From Streptantibioticus_A sp037034305 (GTDB lineage: Bacteria; Actinomycetota; Actinomycetes; Streptomycetales; Streptomycetaceae), in NCBI GenBank assembly GCA_037034305.1, contig JBAGJY010000024.1, positions 41,719-105,718 on the forward strand: a stretch of DNA of 64,000 nucleotides, read 5' to 3'. Shown one piece after another: positions 49,432-58,303 of the stretch. Position 1 is the first letter of the stretch. The number at the start of each line of letters is the position of its first letter. The notes beneath the pieces are model-generated. The model had not been told where the DNA came from. It worked only from the letters and a program-made list of their open reading frames with translations, and searched no databases. A program made the position numbers and the translations under genes.

Positions 49432-49992
49432 TCAGGACTTGCCGCGACCGGTGACGAAGTCGCGGACCCGGTCGACCAGCCCGGCGCCCGGTGCGAGCAG
49501 CTTGTTCGCGAGGGCCGTGTCCGGCGTCGCCGGGTGCGGACGGGTGGGGGCCATCTTCTTGGCGGTGCGGATCTTGTCGCCGAGGTGGTTGAGCGCCTCT
49601 TGCGAGCAGGCCGCCATCAGCTTGGGGAAGAGGTTGCCCTCCTCGTCCTGGACGTGGGAGGTCACCTCGGTCTTCAGGGTCAGGAACAGCGGGTCGAACT
49701 GCGGGTCGTCGGCATCACGGCCCTCCAGCCTCTTCAGGGTCTCCTCGACCCTGGCGTGGTCGGCGATCTCCTTGTCGGCCAGCGCGTCGCCCCCGCTGAC
49801 GTGCTCGCGCACCGCGGGATACAGGTACTCCTCCTCCGCCACCGAGTGCCGCACCAACTCGATCGTCACCTGCTCCATCAGGCTCTTGCGGTCGGGATGA
49901 CCGCTTGGCAGAGCATCGAGCCGCCCGAAAAACTCCTCCACCTCGCGGTGGTCCGAGGTGAGTTCCATGACGATATCGCCGCCGTGTGCCAT
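49432..49992 (-). CDS. Hemerythrin-domain protein, copy 1
   Basis: 186 residues. HHE cation-binding domain at about 8-135, with metal-ligand motifs TSDHREVEEFF, LVRHSVAEEEYLYP, DHARVEETLK and HVQDEEGNLFPKL; the diiron-binding His and Glu spacing is complete. The C-terminal 45 residues are Pro/Ala-rich and end with LVDRVRDFVTG. Binds non-heme diiron and senses or handles O2, NO or oxidants. A close paralogue lies at 51247 on the other strand. Confidence 0.93.
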   Translation of the reverse strand: MAHGGDIVMELTSDHREVEEFFGRLDALPSGHPDRKSLMEQVTIELVRHSVAEEEYLYPAVREHVSGGDALADKEIADHARVEETLKRLEGRDADDPQFDPLFLTLKTEVTSHVQDEEGNLFPKLMAACSQEALNHLGDKIRTAKKMAPTRPHPATPDTALANKLLAPGAGLVDRVRDFVTGRGKS

Positions 49993-50160
49993 GTCCGACT
50001 CCCCTATCGCTTCCTTGAGACAACGGCGCTCACTGCGCCGAAGGCCTCTTCACGCGTTCCCACGCGGAGCGCTTCATAACGGCCGGTCCCCTAAGCGTCG
50101 CTCACCTGCACCAAGCGGGCGGCCCGCGCCGCTGCGGGCTGGGCACTCCGGCCGCGCTGA

Positions 50161-50445
50161 TCACCCGCCGGAGTCGTCGTCCATGAGCCGTACGGCTTCC
50201 TCCTCGGCTGAAAGGCCGTCGGTCGAGCCTTCCTGGGAGTAGACGTCCTGGTCTCGGGGCCGGTCAGGGTCCGGCTCGTCGTACAGCAGCCCGGCCGGTG
50301 CGTCTGCGTCCGCGGCAGTGGTGGAGCCCCAGTCCGCTTCGGCGTCCTGCGGGGCCGGTCGCTCCTGCGGGCGTCCCAGCTGGCGCCCCTCACGTCCCTC
50401 TCGGTATCGGGTAACCGCTGCGACGACCCGTACGCGTACTCAGAC
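50161..50445 (-). pseudogene. Possible 3' remnant of a hydrophilic protein gene
   Basis: An acidic frame reads toward a stop at 50161: LLYDEPDPDRPRDQDVYSQE, then LSAEEEAVRLMDDDSGG. The composition is protein-like, but upstream the frame meets a TGA with no start codon in between, so only a C-terminal part survives. The rest of 49993-50709 shows no gene. Confidence 0.3.
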
Positions 50446-50709
50446 GGCCCACGAACCCCGCCAACAGCCCTCCGCGCCAGGCAGTCAGGACGCCGGCGAA
50501 CGGCACGCGTCAGGTGCCGCGCTGGACGCGTCCCCGATCCTTGGGCCGGTTCCGGCAACGGGCCACCGGCTCCCGCGGCAGGCACGGGGCCAGGCACTTG
50601 TTCACCACCCACACCCTGGCGAAGACATGTGAACTGGTCGAACTCTGCGGCTACTTGCGGCCCGGTGGCCTGCGAAGGCCGCACCGACCACGGACGCGTC
50701 GCTGGCGCG

Positions 50710-50952
50710 TCAGCTCACCGCTGGTCCGGCATCCCCGGTGCCCGAGAGTTCCTTCAGGAACCTGTGGCACTCGGCGGCTCGCTTGGAGTCCTCGTCCATC
50801 ACCGACCGGAAGAAGTCGGCGATCTCGTTCTTGCCCGCGTTCTCAGCGTCTCGGACGTACTGTCCGTAGTCGTGTCCGGCTTTGAGAGCGTGGTACTGGA
50901 CCGAGATCAGGTCGTAGACCACATCGCTGAACCCCGTTTCACCCGTGGCCAT
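50710..50952 (-). CDS. Small helical protein, ferritin-like in look
   Basis: 80 residues from ATG 50952, with AGAGGA seven nt upstream. Helical with conserved-looking aromatic and acidic positions: FSDVVYDLISVQYHALKAGH, then YGQYVRDAENAGKNEIADFF, and MDEDSKRAAECHRFLKEL. The E-x-x-H-like spacing and the length suggest half of a ferritin-like bundle, possibly dimeric. Located between two hemerythrin genes, in keeping with a redox or stress role. No family name is assigned. Confidence 0.75.
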   Translation of the reverse strand: MATGETGFSDVVYDLISVQYHALKAGHDYGQYVRDAENAGKNEIADFFRSVMDEDSKRAAECHRFLKELSGTGDAGPAVS

Positions 50953-51246
50953 GGTGTTGTCCTCTCTTACGGCGTGTCCCCCGGGCCTCCGTCAGCCGGG
51001 TACCCGCGGTCCTCGGTCGCATGCCGCACCGTGGGTGACGGCTTTCGAACGTGCTGTGGACGACGGCGGCGTGGCCGGGCCGCCACCTGCCCCGCCTGCG
51101 GAAGTCGGTCGGCTCCGGGCCGAGGTCGGCCGAATGCCGTGCTGTGGGCAGAGGTGTGCGTGTCGGAGAAGGCTTCGGGTAACCGTGCTGCGACGGTGAA
51201 CTGGTCCGGCCACCCTCGGCCGGAGGAATCGGGAGAGGAAACCGGT

Positions 51247-51804
51247 ATGGGACATGGTGGGAATGTCATCGCGGAGCTGACGGCGGACCACCGGAGGGTC
51301 GACCGCCTGTTCGCCGAGATCGAGACCCAGCCGGTCGGCGACTCCCGGCGCAGGGAACTGGCGGATGAACTGACGGTCGAGCTGGTGCGCCACTCGGTCG
51401 CCGAAGAGCAGTACCTGTACCCGGCCGTCCGCAGGTATGTGGACGGCGGAGACGACCTGGCGGACAAGGAGATCGAGGACCACGCGGGCGTCGAGCGGCT
51501 GCTGAAGGACTTGGAGGGCCGTGGCGCCGAGGACGATCAGTTCGACCACCTGGTCGCCAAGCTGAGGCTTGAGGTGACTGAGCACGTTCGCGACGAGGAG
51601 GGCCGTCTGTTCCCGCTCCTGGCGGATTCCTGTGCCCCGAAGGTGCTGGACGAGCTCGGGGAGAAGATCCGCAAGGCCAAACATACCGCTCCCACCCGCC
51701 CGCACCCGTCCGCGCCCGACACCCCTCCCGCCAACAAGATCCTCGCCCCCGGCGCAGGCATGGTGGACCGGGTCCGCGACCTGCTCGCCGGCCGCCACCA
51801 CTGA
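51247..51804 (+). CDS. Hemerythrin-domain protein, copy 2
   Basis: 185 residues from ATG 51247, eight nt after AGAGGA. Same architecture as the protein at 49432-49992 and clearly its paralogue: LTADHRRVDRLF, ELVRHSVAEEQYLYPAVRRY, EDHAGVERLLKDLEGRG and HVRDEEGRLFPLLADS, then a near-identical Pro-rich linker (HTAPTRPHPSAPDTP) and a tail ending MVDRVRDLLAG. Diiron ligands complete. Followed 25 bp later by a holin-like membrane protein gene, so they are one unit. Confidence 0.93.
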   Translation: MGHGGNVIAELTADHRRVDRLFAEIETQPVGDSRRRELADELTVELVRHSVAEEQYLYPAVRRYVDGGDDLADKEIEDHAGVERLLKDLEGRGAEDDQFDHLVAKLRLEVTEHVRDEEGRLFPLLADSCAPKVLDELGEKIRKAKHTAPTRPHPSAPDTPPANKILAPGAGMVDRVRDLLAGRHH

Positions 51805-51829
51805 CAACCCCGTTCGTTGAAAGGCGCAC

Positions 51830-52243
51830 ATGATGACAGGGCAGCAGCCGGACGAGGGTTCGCCGACTGGTTCCGGGGCCGCAGCGGGCGGGCTCTCCGA
51901 CGCCGCGGGGCGGCTGTCGCAGGACGTGGCGTCGTTGGTCCGGGATGAGTTGGACCGGGCCAAGGGCGAGTTGCTGGCCACCGTTCGTGGAGCGGGCTTG
52001 GGCTCGGCGGCCATGGCCGGGGCCGGGACCTGCGGCGTGTTCAGCGTCGTGACGGCGCACCAAACCGTGCTGCGCACACTGGAACGCCGCTGGCCCGCGC
52101 ACCGGGCCGCCGCCACCTTGACGTGTGCCTACGCCGCTTGTGCCGCGACGCTGGCCTGGTACGGCTACGACAAGCTCCAGCAGGCCCGCGCCGCGTCACA
52201 GCACGCCTTGGACCAGGTGGGCCGCGAAACCGCAGAGACCTGA
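51830..52243 (+). CDS. Phage-holin-III-like/DUF1469 membrane protein
   Basis: 137 residues from ATG 51830 (GAAAGG upstream). Amphipathic N-terminal helix LSQDVASLVRDELDRAKGEL, then two hydrophobic segments near 58-78 and 95-115 (GLGSAAMAGAGTCGVFSVV and AATLTCAYAACAATLAWYG). This is the layout of the actinobacterial 'phage holin family' proteins, most of which are chromosomal envelope-stress proteins, not lysis factors. Co-directional with the second hemerythrin gene. Confidence 0.8.
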   Translation: MMTGQQPDEGSPTGSGAAAGGLSDAAGRLSQDVASLVRDELDRAKGELLATVRGAGLGSAAMAGAGTCGVFSVVTAHQTVLRTLERRWPAHRAAATLTCAYAACAATLAWYGYDKLQQARAASQHALDQVGRETAET

Positions 52244-52437
52244 CGCGGCCGGAGTGCGGCCGGGACACGACACAAAGCGCCAGCGGGGCGAGCGGCGCGG
52301 GCATCCGGGTACGGTCCACGTCGTTTGAGGGCACGTGCCCGCCGCTTCGCGTCTGGCGGCATCGAATCCTCAACGACGCCTCGCTGACCGCGGTTTGAGG
52401 GTGATTCCGGCGTTTGCCCCCCGGTGCGGGCCGATGC

Positions 52438-52809
52438 TCAGCTCAGGCGGGCGCGCAGGAGGCAGAATTCGTTGCCTTCGGGGTCGGCCAGGACGTGCCA
52501 GGACTCCTCGCCGGTCTGGCCGATGTCGGCCGGGCGCGCCCCGAGCTTGAGGAGGCGTTCGAGTTCGCCGTCCTGATCCCGGTCGGTGGCGTTGACGTCG
52601 AAGTGCAGCCGCAGCCTGCCCGCCCTGGGCTCGGCGGTGGGGACGAAGACCAAGGTCGGCTGCAGTCCGCCGAACCCTTCCCGTGGTCCGATCTCCACCG
52701 CACCGTCCTCCGTGCCGAGCACGACGAAACCCAGTACCTCGCACCAGAACGCCGCCAGCCGTTGTGGATCCCGGCACCCGATCACCAGCTCGGAAATGCG
52801 ACATGCCAT
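52438..52809 (-). CDS. VOC-family protein (glyoxalase-like)
   Basis: 123 residues from ATG 52809; AGGGTG lies upstream. A full VOC repeat pair: ISELVIGCRDPQRLAAFWCE, VLGFVVLGTEDGAVEIGP, LRLHFDVNATDRD and WHVLADPEGNEFCLLRARL. The His in LHFDV and Glu in GNEFCLL are at metal-site positions. Belongs to the glyoxalase-like group of unknown substrate common in actinomycetes. Confidence 0.88.
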   Translation of the reverse strand: MACRISELVIGCRDPQRLAAFWCEVLGFVVLGTEDGAVEIGPREGFGGLQPTLVFVPTAEPRAGRLRLHFDVNATDRDQDGELERLLKLGARPADIGQTGEESWHVLADPEGNEFCLLRARLS

Positions 52810-53240
52810 GACCGGCACCCTACAGAGCATCACCGCACGCAGCTACCCACTGAACGGCCCGGGACAGCGACGCGGTGGGAGCCCGGAAGCGGAGGGCGAC
52901 CGGTCAGCGCCTGGGCTGCCCTGCCGCCCGAACCTTGGTCGGTTCACCGGGGAAGGGAACAGGACACGGCGCCTTTCTGCCATGTCCCGGCCGTCGCCCA
53001 TCCTCGCAGTGACTTCGTCTCCCATGAACACGCGGGCAGCCCCCGACCGAATGGCTCCCAAACCGGTGGCGCAACGCCGCCGTTCGAAGTGAACGAAGTC
53101 AGCAGGTTCAACGGCCTTGCGCTGGCGGTTCGTTCCCGATGCCCGTGTGACGTTTCACCCAACCCGTCGGCCTGTCGCGGCACCCCATCACCGCCCCATA
53201 CTCCAGCACTCCGACGTGTCGACGAGTGAAGGAGTGCACG
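52810..53240. other. Intergenic, nothing recognised
   Basis: About 430 bp between divergent VOC and aldo/keto reductase genes. No gene or strong hairpin seen; contains both promoters. Confidence 0.4.
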
Positions 53241-54167
53241 GTGAGCGCAGCGGCGGCAGCGGGGACCTGGAAGCTCGGGGACCTGGAGGTGAACCGCGTC
53301 GGCTACGGCGCGATGCGGCTGACCGGCAACGGCATGATGGGGAACTCCGACGGCACACCGATAGACCGCCACGACGCAGTTCGCCTGCTGCACAGCGCCT
53401 TCGAGCAGGGCGTCAACCACATCGACACGGCCGCTTTCTACTTCTCGCCGCTGCGCTCCGCGAACGAGCTGATCAACCGCGCCCTGTCGTCCTGGCACGA
53501 CGACGTGGTCGTTGTGACCAAGGTCGGCTCGGCTCGCGCCCCCTCCGGCGAGTGGCTCGCCATGGCCCGCCCCGACGAGCTCCGTGGCCAGGTCGAGGAG
53601 AACGCGCGTCAACTCGGCCGGGACCACCTGGACGTGGTGAACCTGCGACGCAACGGCCGCCTGGAGTCGATCTGCGAGTACTTCGGCGCCCTCGCCGAGC
53701 TACGCGAGGCAGGTCTGATACGGCACCTCGGGCTCTCCAACGTCCGCCCAGAGCACGTGGCGCAAGCCCGGACGATCGCACCCGTGGTCTGCGTGCAGAA
53801 CTCCTACGGCCTTCACTGGCGGCACGCCGACGACAGCGGCCTGGTGGACCTGTGCCGAGAGCAGGGCATCGCCTTCGTCCCCTACTTCGCGATCTCCGGC
53901 GTGCGGCGCGAGGCAGCCGCAGGCCAGGAGCAAGACACGCGCGTCCACTCCATCGCCCGCGCCCACGATGCGACGCCAGCCCAGGTACGGCTCGCCTGGA
54001 CCCTGCACCGCGGTCCGCACGTCCTGGCCATTCCCGGCACCACGAACCCGGCGCACCTCACCGAGAACATCGCCGCGGGCGGCCTTCGCCTGACGGAGGC
54101 GGAGTTGGCCGTCCTCGACAAGCCGGGCAAGGCCATCGCTCGTGCCCCTGGCGCCGAGCCCCGGTGA
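53241..54167 (+). CDS. Aldo/keto reductase
   Basis: 308 residues from GTG 53241, chosen because AAGGAG lies six nt before it, inside the longer frame that begins at 53226. Eight-stranded barrel with HIDTAAFYFS (catalytic Asp and Tyr) and VVTKVGSA (catalytic Lys). The fourth tetrad residue, usually His in a '..LIH' strand, falls in DVVNLRRNG and is Arg, as in some bacterial AKR subgroups. NADPH site: AIPGTTNPAHLTENIAA near the C terminus. Substrate unknown. Convergent with the alpha-galactosidase gene. Confidence 0.92.
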   Translation: MSAAAAAGTWKLGDLEVNRVGYGAMRLTGNGMMGNSDGTPIDRHDAVRLLHSAFEQGVNHIDTAAFYFSPLRSANELINRALSSWHDDVVVVTKVGSARAPSGEWLAMARPDELRGQVEENARQLGRDHLDVVNLRRNGRLESICEYFGALAELREAGLIRHLGLSNVRPEHVAQARTIAPVVCVQNSYGLHWRHADDSGLVDLCREQGIAFVPYFAISGVRREAAAGQEQDTRVHSIARAHDATPAQVRLAWTLHRGPHVLAIPGTTNPAHLTENIAAGGLRLTEAELAVLDKPGKAIARAPGAEPR

Positions 54168-54199
54168 AAGTCCCAAGGTGTACGAGGAGTTGGAGGCCA

Positions 54200-54225
54200 G
54201 CGGAGCGGCTGGCGGGCCGCTCCGC
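54200..54225. terminator. 10-bp stem between convergent genes
   Basis: GCGGAGCGGC (54200-54209) and GCCGCTCCGC (54216-54225) are exact complements with a 6-nt loop, between the stops of the aldo/keto reductase and alpha-galactosidase genes. Confidence 0.75.
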
Positions 54226-54233
54226 CGCGGAGG

Positions 54234-56327
54234 TCAGTTCTGGGTGAAACCGGCGAAGTCCGCCTCGCCGTTGGTGCCTTCACTGTGGGAACTGGTGAAC
54301 ACGCCGACATCCTGAGTGGCGGTCACCCCGGGCAGACTGACGGAGGCGACCTGGGTCCAGTCAGTGCCGTTGGTCGAGTAGTAGCCGGTGTACGTGGATC
54401 CGGAGCGGACCAGTTTGAGCCAGCTGGGGTAGGCGGCGGCGCCGCTGCCCTCGTTCGGTGGGGCGCTGTTGGAGTCCAGGCGCCCGTCGCCGTTGCTGTC
54501 CCACTGCAGGACGTAGCCCTTGCCGGGGGCTTCGGCCAGGATCAGGTATCCGGGGGAACTGGCGGGCTTGGTGATGTCATCTCGCACCATGATCCCGGCC
54601 TTCGCCCACTCGTTGGTGTCGTTCTGGGCGGTCACCTTGACGAGAGTGGTGGAGCCGTCGTGCTCCGCACCCGGCTGGTAGATCGCGCTGTACTGGTCGG
54701 TGTCGCCCCACAGGTCCGCGCCCGCGCCGTCGATGGCGAGCCTGCTGTCCTGGGCACCGAAGACGGCCGTGTTGTCGGAGAAGGTCCTGAACGGCGCGCG
54801 GACCGGCGCGGACAGTTCCACGGGGTAAGGCGCGGTGACCGTCTGGCTGCCGCCCGGCCCGTGGACGGACGCGGTTGCGGTGACGGTGGTACGGGTGATC
54901 GGCGAGGGCAGGGCGGCGGGGGCGGTCACCCGGAACCTGGCGACGGCCTGGCCGCCACTGGGCACCCGGGCGAAACGGGTGCGGGTGAGCGGTGTGGCGG
55001 TCCAGCCGATCGGGGCGTTGACCCCGAGGCGGACATCGGTGGCGGCCCGCGCACCGTTGTCGGTAGCGGTCGACGTCACCGTGGCGGAGCCGCCCGCCGA
55101 CCAGCCGGAACCTGTGGTGTTCACAACTACGTTGGGCGCGTAACCGTCCGGTCTGCGGTTGGGCGCGACCCGGTACATCACGGTGCCGTGTCCGGGCACG
55201 TAGGCGCTGATGGTTCTGGCCGTCTCGGTGGTGCGGTGCGCCCACAGGTCCCGCATGGTGTAGCTCTTGGCGGCGCCCAGCCCGATCGCGGAACCCGTGG
55301 TGGAGATGACGGCGGGCGTGGTGTTCTCGTTGAACAGGGTCACCGCGACGCTGCCGTCGGCGAGCGGCTTGGCCAGTACGTCCAGTCCACCCGCCATACT
55401 GACCGGCTTTCCCTGCCTGCCGAGCTTGTCCTGGTCGACGGCGATGACTTCTTTGTTGCCGTAGGTCGCGAGTGTGTCGGCGCTTGCGCTGCGTAGATCG
55501 GTTCCGGAGATCAGGGGTGCGGCCATCTCGGCCCAGAGCGAGAACTCGGTCCGGTCCTCGGTCGGCGTCATACCGTTGCCGACTTCCAGCATGTCCGGGT
55601 CGTTCCAGGCGCCGGGTCCGGCCGCGGCGGCGAGGGTGACGTTCTGGTGGAAGATGGCGAGCATCCGGCCGTAGGAGGCGTCGATGTCGCCGGTGGTACG
55701 CCAGAGGTTGCCGACCGAGCCGCCCCAACTCGACACGTCCTCCTCACCCCAGTCGCAGAGGCTGTAGACAATTGGGCGGCCGGTCTTGGCCAGCGCGTCT
55801 CCCATGGCCTGGTAGCGCTGCCGGGCGGGTATGCCCATGTTGTTGCAGTTGTCGTACTTCAGGTAGTCAACTCCCCAGGCGGCGAAGGTGTTCGCGTCCT
55901 GTTGCTCATGGCCGAGGCTGCCGGGGTAGCGGGCGCAGGTCATCGTGCCTGCGCTTTCGTAGATGCCGAGCTTGAGGCCCTTGGCGTGCACGTAGTCGGC
56001 AACGCCTTTGATTCCGTGCGGGAACTTGGTCGAGTCGGGGACGAGATTGCCGCCGCGGTCACGGGACTTGCCCATCCAGCAGTCGTCGATGTTGACGTAC
56101 CTGTAGCCAGCGGCCCGAAGGCCGCTGGAGACGATCTTGTCTGCGGTCTGCTCGACGAGTTGCTCGCTGACGTTGCAGCCGAAGGCGTTCCAGTCGTTCC
56201 AGCCCATCGGCGGGGTGAGGGCCAGGCCGTTGCCCAAAGCCGCGGCCGGGCTGGCGACTACGGGGACGACCGCGAGAGGTACCGCGGTCAGCGTGGCCGC
56301 TACGAGGGCAGCCCACGTCTTGCGCAT
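54234..56327 (-). CDS. Secreted GH27 alpha-galactosidase with accessory domains
   Basis: 697 residues from ATG 56327 (CAGGAG, spacing 5). Signal peptide 1-33 ending SPAAA. GH27 barrel about 35-330: TPPMGWNDWNAFGC, YRYVNIDDCWM, nucleophile Asp in YLKYDNC, acid/base Asp in WRTTGDID, and AGPGAWNDPDMLEVGNG. Then a C-terminal beta-sandwich (to about 395), a NEW3-like alpha-galactosidase-associated segment (400-505) and a C-terminal jelly-roll resembling DUF1349/concanavalin-like domains (about 510-697). Releases terminal galactose from plant oligosaccharides or galactomannan outside the cell. Monocistronic. Confidence 0.94.
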   Translation of the reverse strand: MRKTWAALVAATLTAVPLAVVPVVASPAAALGNGLALTPPMGWNDWNAFGCNVSEQLVEQTADKIVSSGLRAAGYRYVNIDDCWMGKSRDRGGNLVPDSTKFPHGIKGVADYVHAKGLKLGIYESAGTMTCARYPGSLGHEQQDANTFAAWGVDYLKYDNCNNMGIPARQRYQAMGDALAKTGRPIVYSLCDWGEEDVSSWGGSVGNLWRTTGDIDASYGRMLAIFHQNVTLAAAAGPGAWNDPDMLEVGNGMTPTEDRTEFSLWAEMAAPLISGTDLRSASADTLATYGNKEVIAVDQDKLGRQGKPVSMAGGLDVLAKPLADGSVAVTLFNENTTPAVISTTGSAIGLGAAKSYTMRDLWAHRTTETARTISAYVPGHGTVMYRVAPNRRPDGYAPNVVVNTTGSGWSAGGSATVTSTATDNGARAATDVRLGVNAPIGWTATPLTRTRFARVPSGGQAVARFRVTAPAALPSPITRTTVTATASVHGPGGSQTVTAPYPVELSAPVRAPFRTFSDNTAVFGAQDSRLAIDGAGADLWGDTDQYSAIYQPGAEHDGSTTLVKVTAQNDTNEWAKAGIMVRDDITKPASSPGYLILAEAPGKGYVLQWDSNGDGRLDSNSAPPNEGSGAAAYPSWLKLVRSGSTYTGYYSTNGTDWTQVASVSLPGVTATQDVGVFTSSHSEGTNGEADFAGFTQN

Positions 56328-56683
56328 CGGTTCTCCTGAGTCCGAAGGGGTAACGGACGGTCGCGGATCTGATGCCTGCGCAGGGCACGCCAAGCGAACC
56401 AAAGTCAACAGAACCAGTCAATAGAAAACACAAAGCTGCGCGACGCTCGACCCTGTTCACACATGATTCCAACCGGGCCGCCGATGTCGCCAGTTGACGG
56501 GCCGTCTCCCGCAGCATGACTCCTTGCTGTGCCTCACGCACCGGCGCCCGACGCCCGACGGCCGCATGGCCGACATGGGTGGCCGCCGCCTGTGCCGGTC
56601 CCCCGGGTGGCCAACACACGCCAACGACCGTATAGCGATGAGACAACGCTCGCGGCCTTGGCCCGAATCGTCATCATGGAGCC
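56328..56683. other. Intergenic promoter region
   Basis: About 355 bp between divergent genes. On the minus strand two TTGACT hexamers lie 13 bp apart (56403-56408 and 56416-56421), about 80-95 bp upstream of the alpha-galactosidase start; one may be a -35 element. A TATAGC hexamer near 56630 faces the plus-strand gene. Confidence 0.4.
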
Positions 56684-57049
56684 ATGACCAACGTGAACCT
56701 CACCACCGGCTGTGTCTGGCGGCTCCACCATGCAGGCCAGGAGATCGCCCGGCTCACCGTGACCGGCACCGACATGCCGTGGACCTACGCGGATCTCGAG
56801 AGCCTGCCCGGCTTCGACGCGTTCCGCGCCGTCTTCGCGGAACAAGAGCAGGCCGTCGACGAAGAGGACTGGGAGCGAGCCGACACCTGTTACGCCCGAA
56901 TCCGCAGCGCGCTCACCATGACGTTCCCCGACGGCACCCCGGTCGCCGAGTTCATGCTGCACATCCACGACGACGCAACCGCCGGGTGGCGCTGGCACGA
57001 CAAGCCCTTCGACGAAGACGAGCGGTGCCCCGCCGAACGCACCGCATAG
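56684..57049 (+). CDS. Conserved-looking cytoplasmic protein, unknown
   Basis: 121 residues from ATG 56684. Begins TGCVWRLHHAGQEIARLTV and contains LPGFDAFRAVFAEQEQAVDE and LTMTFPDGTPVAEFMLHIHD, ending in an acidic tail. No signal, no membrane helix, mixed alpha/beta in look. The pattern 'F..G.P.AEF.LHI..D..W.W' appears in unannotated actinomycete proteins, but I assign no family. Good G/C third-position bias supports it. Confidence 0.75.
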   Translation: MTNVNLTTGCVWRLHHAGQEIARLTVTGTDMPWTYADLESLPGFDAFRAVFAEQEQAVDEEDWERADTCYARIRSALTMTFPDGTPVAEFMLHIHDDATAGWRWHDKPFDEDERCPAERTA

Positions 57050-57124
57050 GAAGGACAAGGAAGCCAATCGGCTCTGTGGACCTGGGCAGTGTGCTGGGCC
57101 GTACAGCCGTGGCCGTGGGCGAGG

Positions 57125-58267
57125 TCAGCCTGCCTGAGAGTGGGCGGCGAACTGATCCAGCAGCCCCCGCGGGGCGTCAGCGCCGAAGCACGTTCGGAGG
57201 TTGGCGGCGGACATCGCGGCGGCGGTCTGGCTGCGGGGGAAGAGTTCCTGTTCGTAGGCGGCGAGGGCGGCTTCGGTGTCGCCGGGGTGGGCGGCGATGG
57301 CCCGGCCGAGTTCGGCGCCGTCGAGCATGGCGAGGTTGGCGCCCTCGCCAGCGAAGGGGGACATCAGGTGGGCGGCGTCGCCGAGCAGCGTGACGCCGGG
57401 GACCCGGTCCCAGCGGTGGTCGACCGGCAGCGCGTGGATCGCTCGCGGCACCAGCGGGCCGTCGGCGTCGGCGACCAGCGCCCGCAGTTTCGGGTCCCAG
57501 CCGTTGAAGTGGGCCAGCACGGCCTTCTTGGCGGCGGCGGTGTCGGTGACTTCGATGCCGTTGGTCCACTCCCGGGGGACGGTCAGTGCGGTGTAGAGGT
57601 GCAGGCTGCCGTCCGTTTCGCGGTGGGCGAGGAAGCCCTTGCCGTCGCCGAGCGCGAAGAGCATCCCACCGCCGACGACGGCCGCGCTCGCGGGGTGGCG
57701 GGCGTCGGCGTCCAGCAGATCCGACTCGACGAAGGACACGCCGGTGTACGCCGGGGTCGCGTCAGAGAGCAGCGGGCGGATCCGGGACCAGGCGCCGTCC
57801 GCGCCGACCAGCAGATCGGTGGTGAAAGCGGTGCCGTCGGCGAGCGTCACCTCGTGGCGTCCACCGCCGAGCGGACGCGCGCCGGTCACCTTCACTCCCC
57901 AGCGGACGGTGCCCGACGGCAGGGAACCCAGCAGCAGGTTGCGCAGATGACCCCGGTCGACCTCGGGGCGGCCACCGCTGCCGTCGTCCGCCTCAGCCAG
58001 GTGGACGGTGGCGTGCCGGTCGAGGATCCGCATCGCCTCACCGCCGGGGTGGACGAGGGCCCGGAACTCCTCGTACAGGCCAGCGGTGCGCAGGGCAGCC
58101 TGGCCGGAGTCCTCGTGGATGTCGAGCATGCCGCCCTGGGTTCGGGCAGCCGGTGAGGCGTCGAGGTCGACCACAGCGCTCTCGATGCCGTTGACGTGCA
58201 GGACGCGGGCGAGGGTGAGGCCGCCGAGACCGGCGCCCACGATCAGGATCGGGTGATGGGCCGTCAT
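57125..58267 (-). CDS. FAD-dependent monooxygenase, TetX-like
   Basis: 380 residues from ATG 58267 with AAGGAG seven nt upstream. Class A flavoprotein hydroxylase: GAGLGG dinucleotide loop at 11-16, RTQGGMLDIHEDSGQ (42-56) as in TetX-type tetracycline destructases, VGADGAWSRIR (DG motif) and LLGDAAHLMSPFAGEGANLA (GD motif). Hydroxylates an aromatic or polyketide substrate using NADPH and O2; tetracycline inactivation is possible but not shown. Second gene after its TetR regulator, 36 bp apart on the same strand. Confidence 0.92.
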   Translation of the reverse strand: MTAHHPILIVGAGLGGLTLARVLHVNGIESAVVDLDASPAARTQGGMLDIHEDSGQAALRTAGLYEEFRALVHPGGEAMRILDRHATVHLAEADDGSGGRPEVDRGHLRNLLLGSLPSGTVRWGVKVTGARPLGGGRHEVTLADGTAFTTDLLVGADGAWSRIRPLLSDATPAYTGVSFVESDLLDADARHPASAAVVGGGMLFALGDGKGFLAHRETDGSLHLYTALTVPREWTNGIEVTDTAAAKKAVLAHFNGWDPKLRALVADADGPLVPRAIHALPVDHRWDRVPGVTLLGDAAHLMSPFAGEGANLAMLDGAELGRAIAAHPGDTEAALAAYEQELFPRSQTAAAMSAANLRTCFGADAPRGLLDQFAAHSQAG

Positions 58268-58303
58268 GCTGGTGCTCCTTGCGAATCGGTGCGGACCGCT
58301 CGG

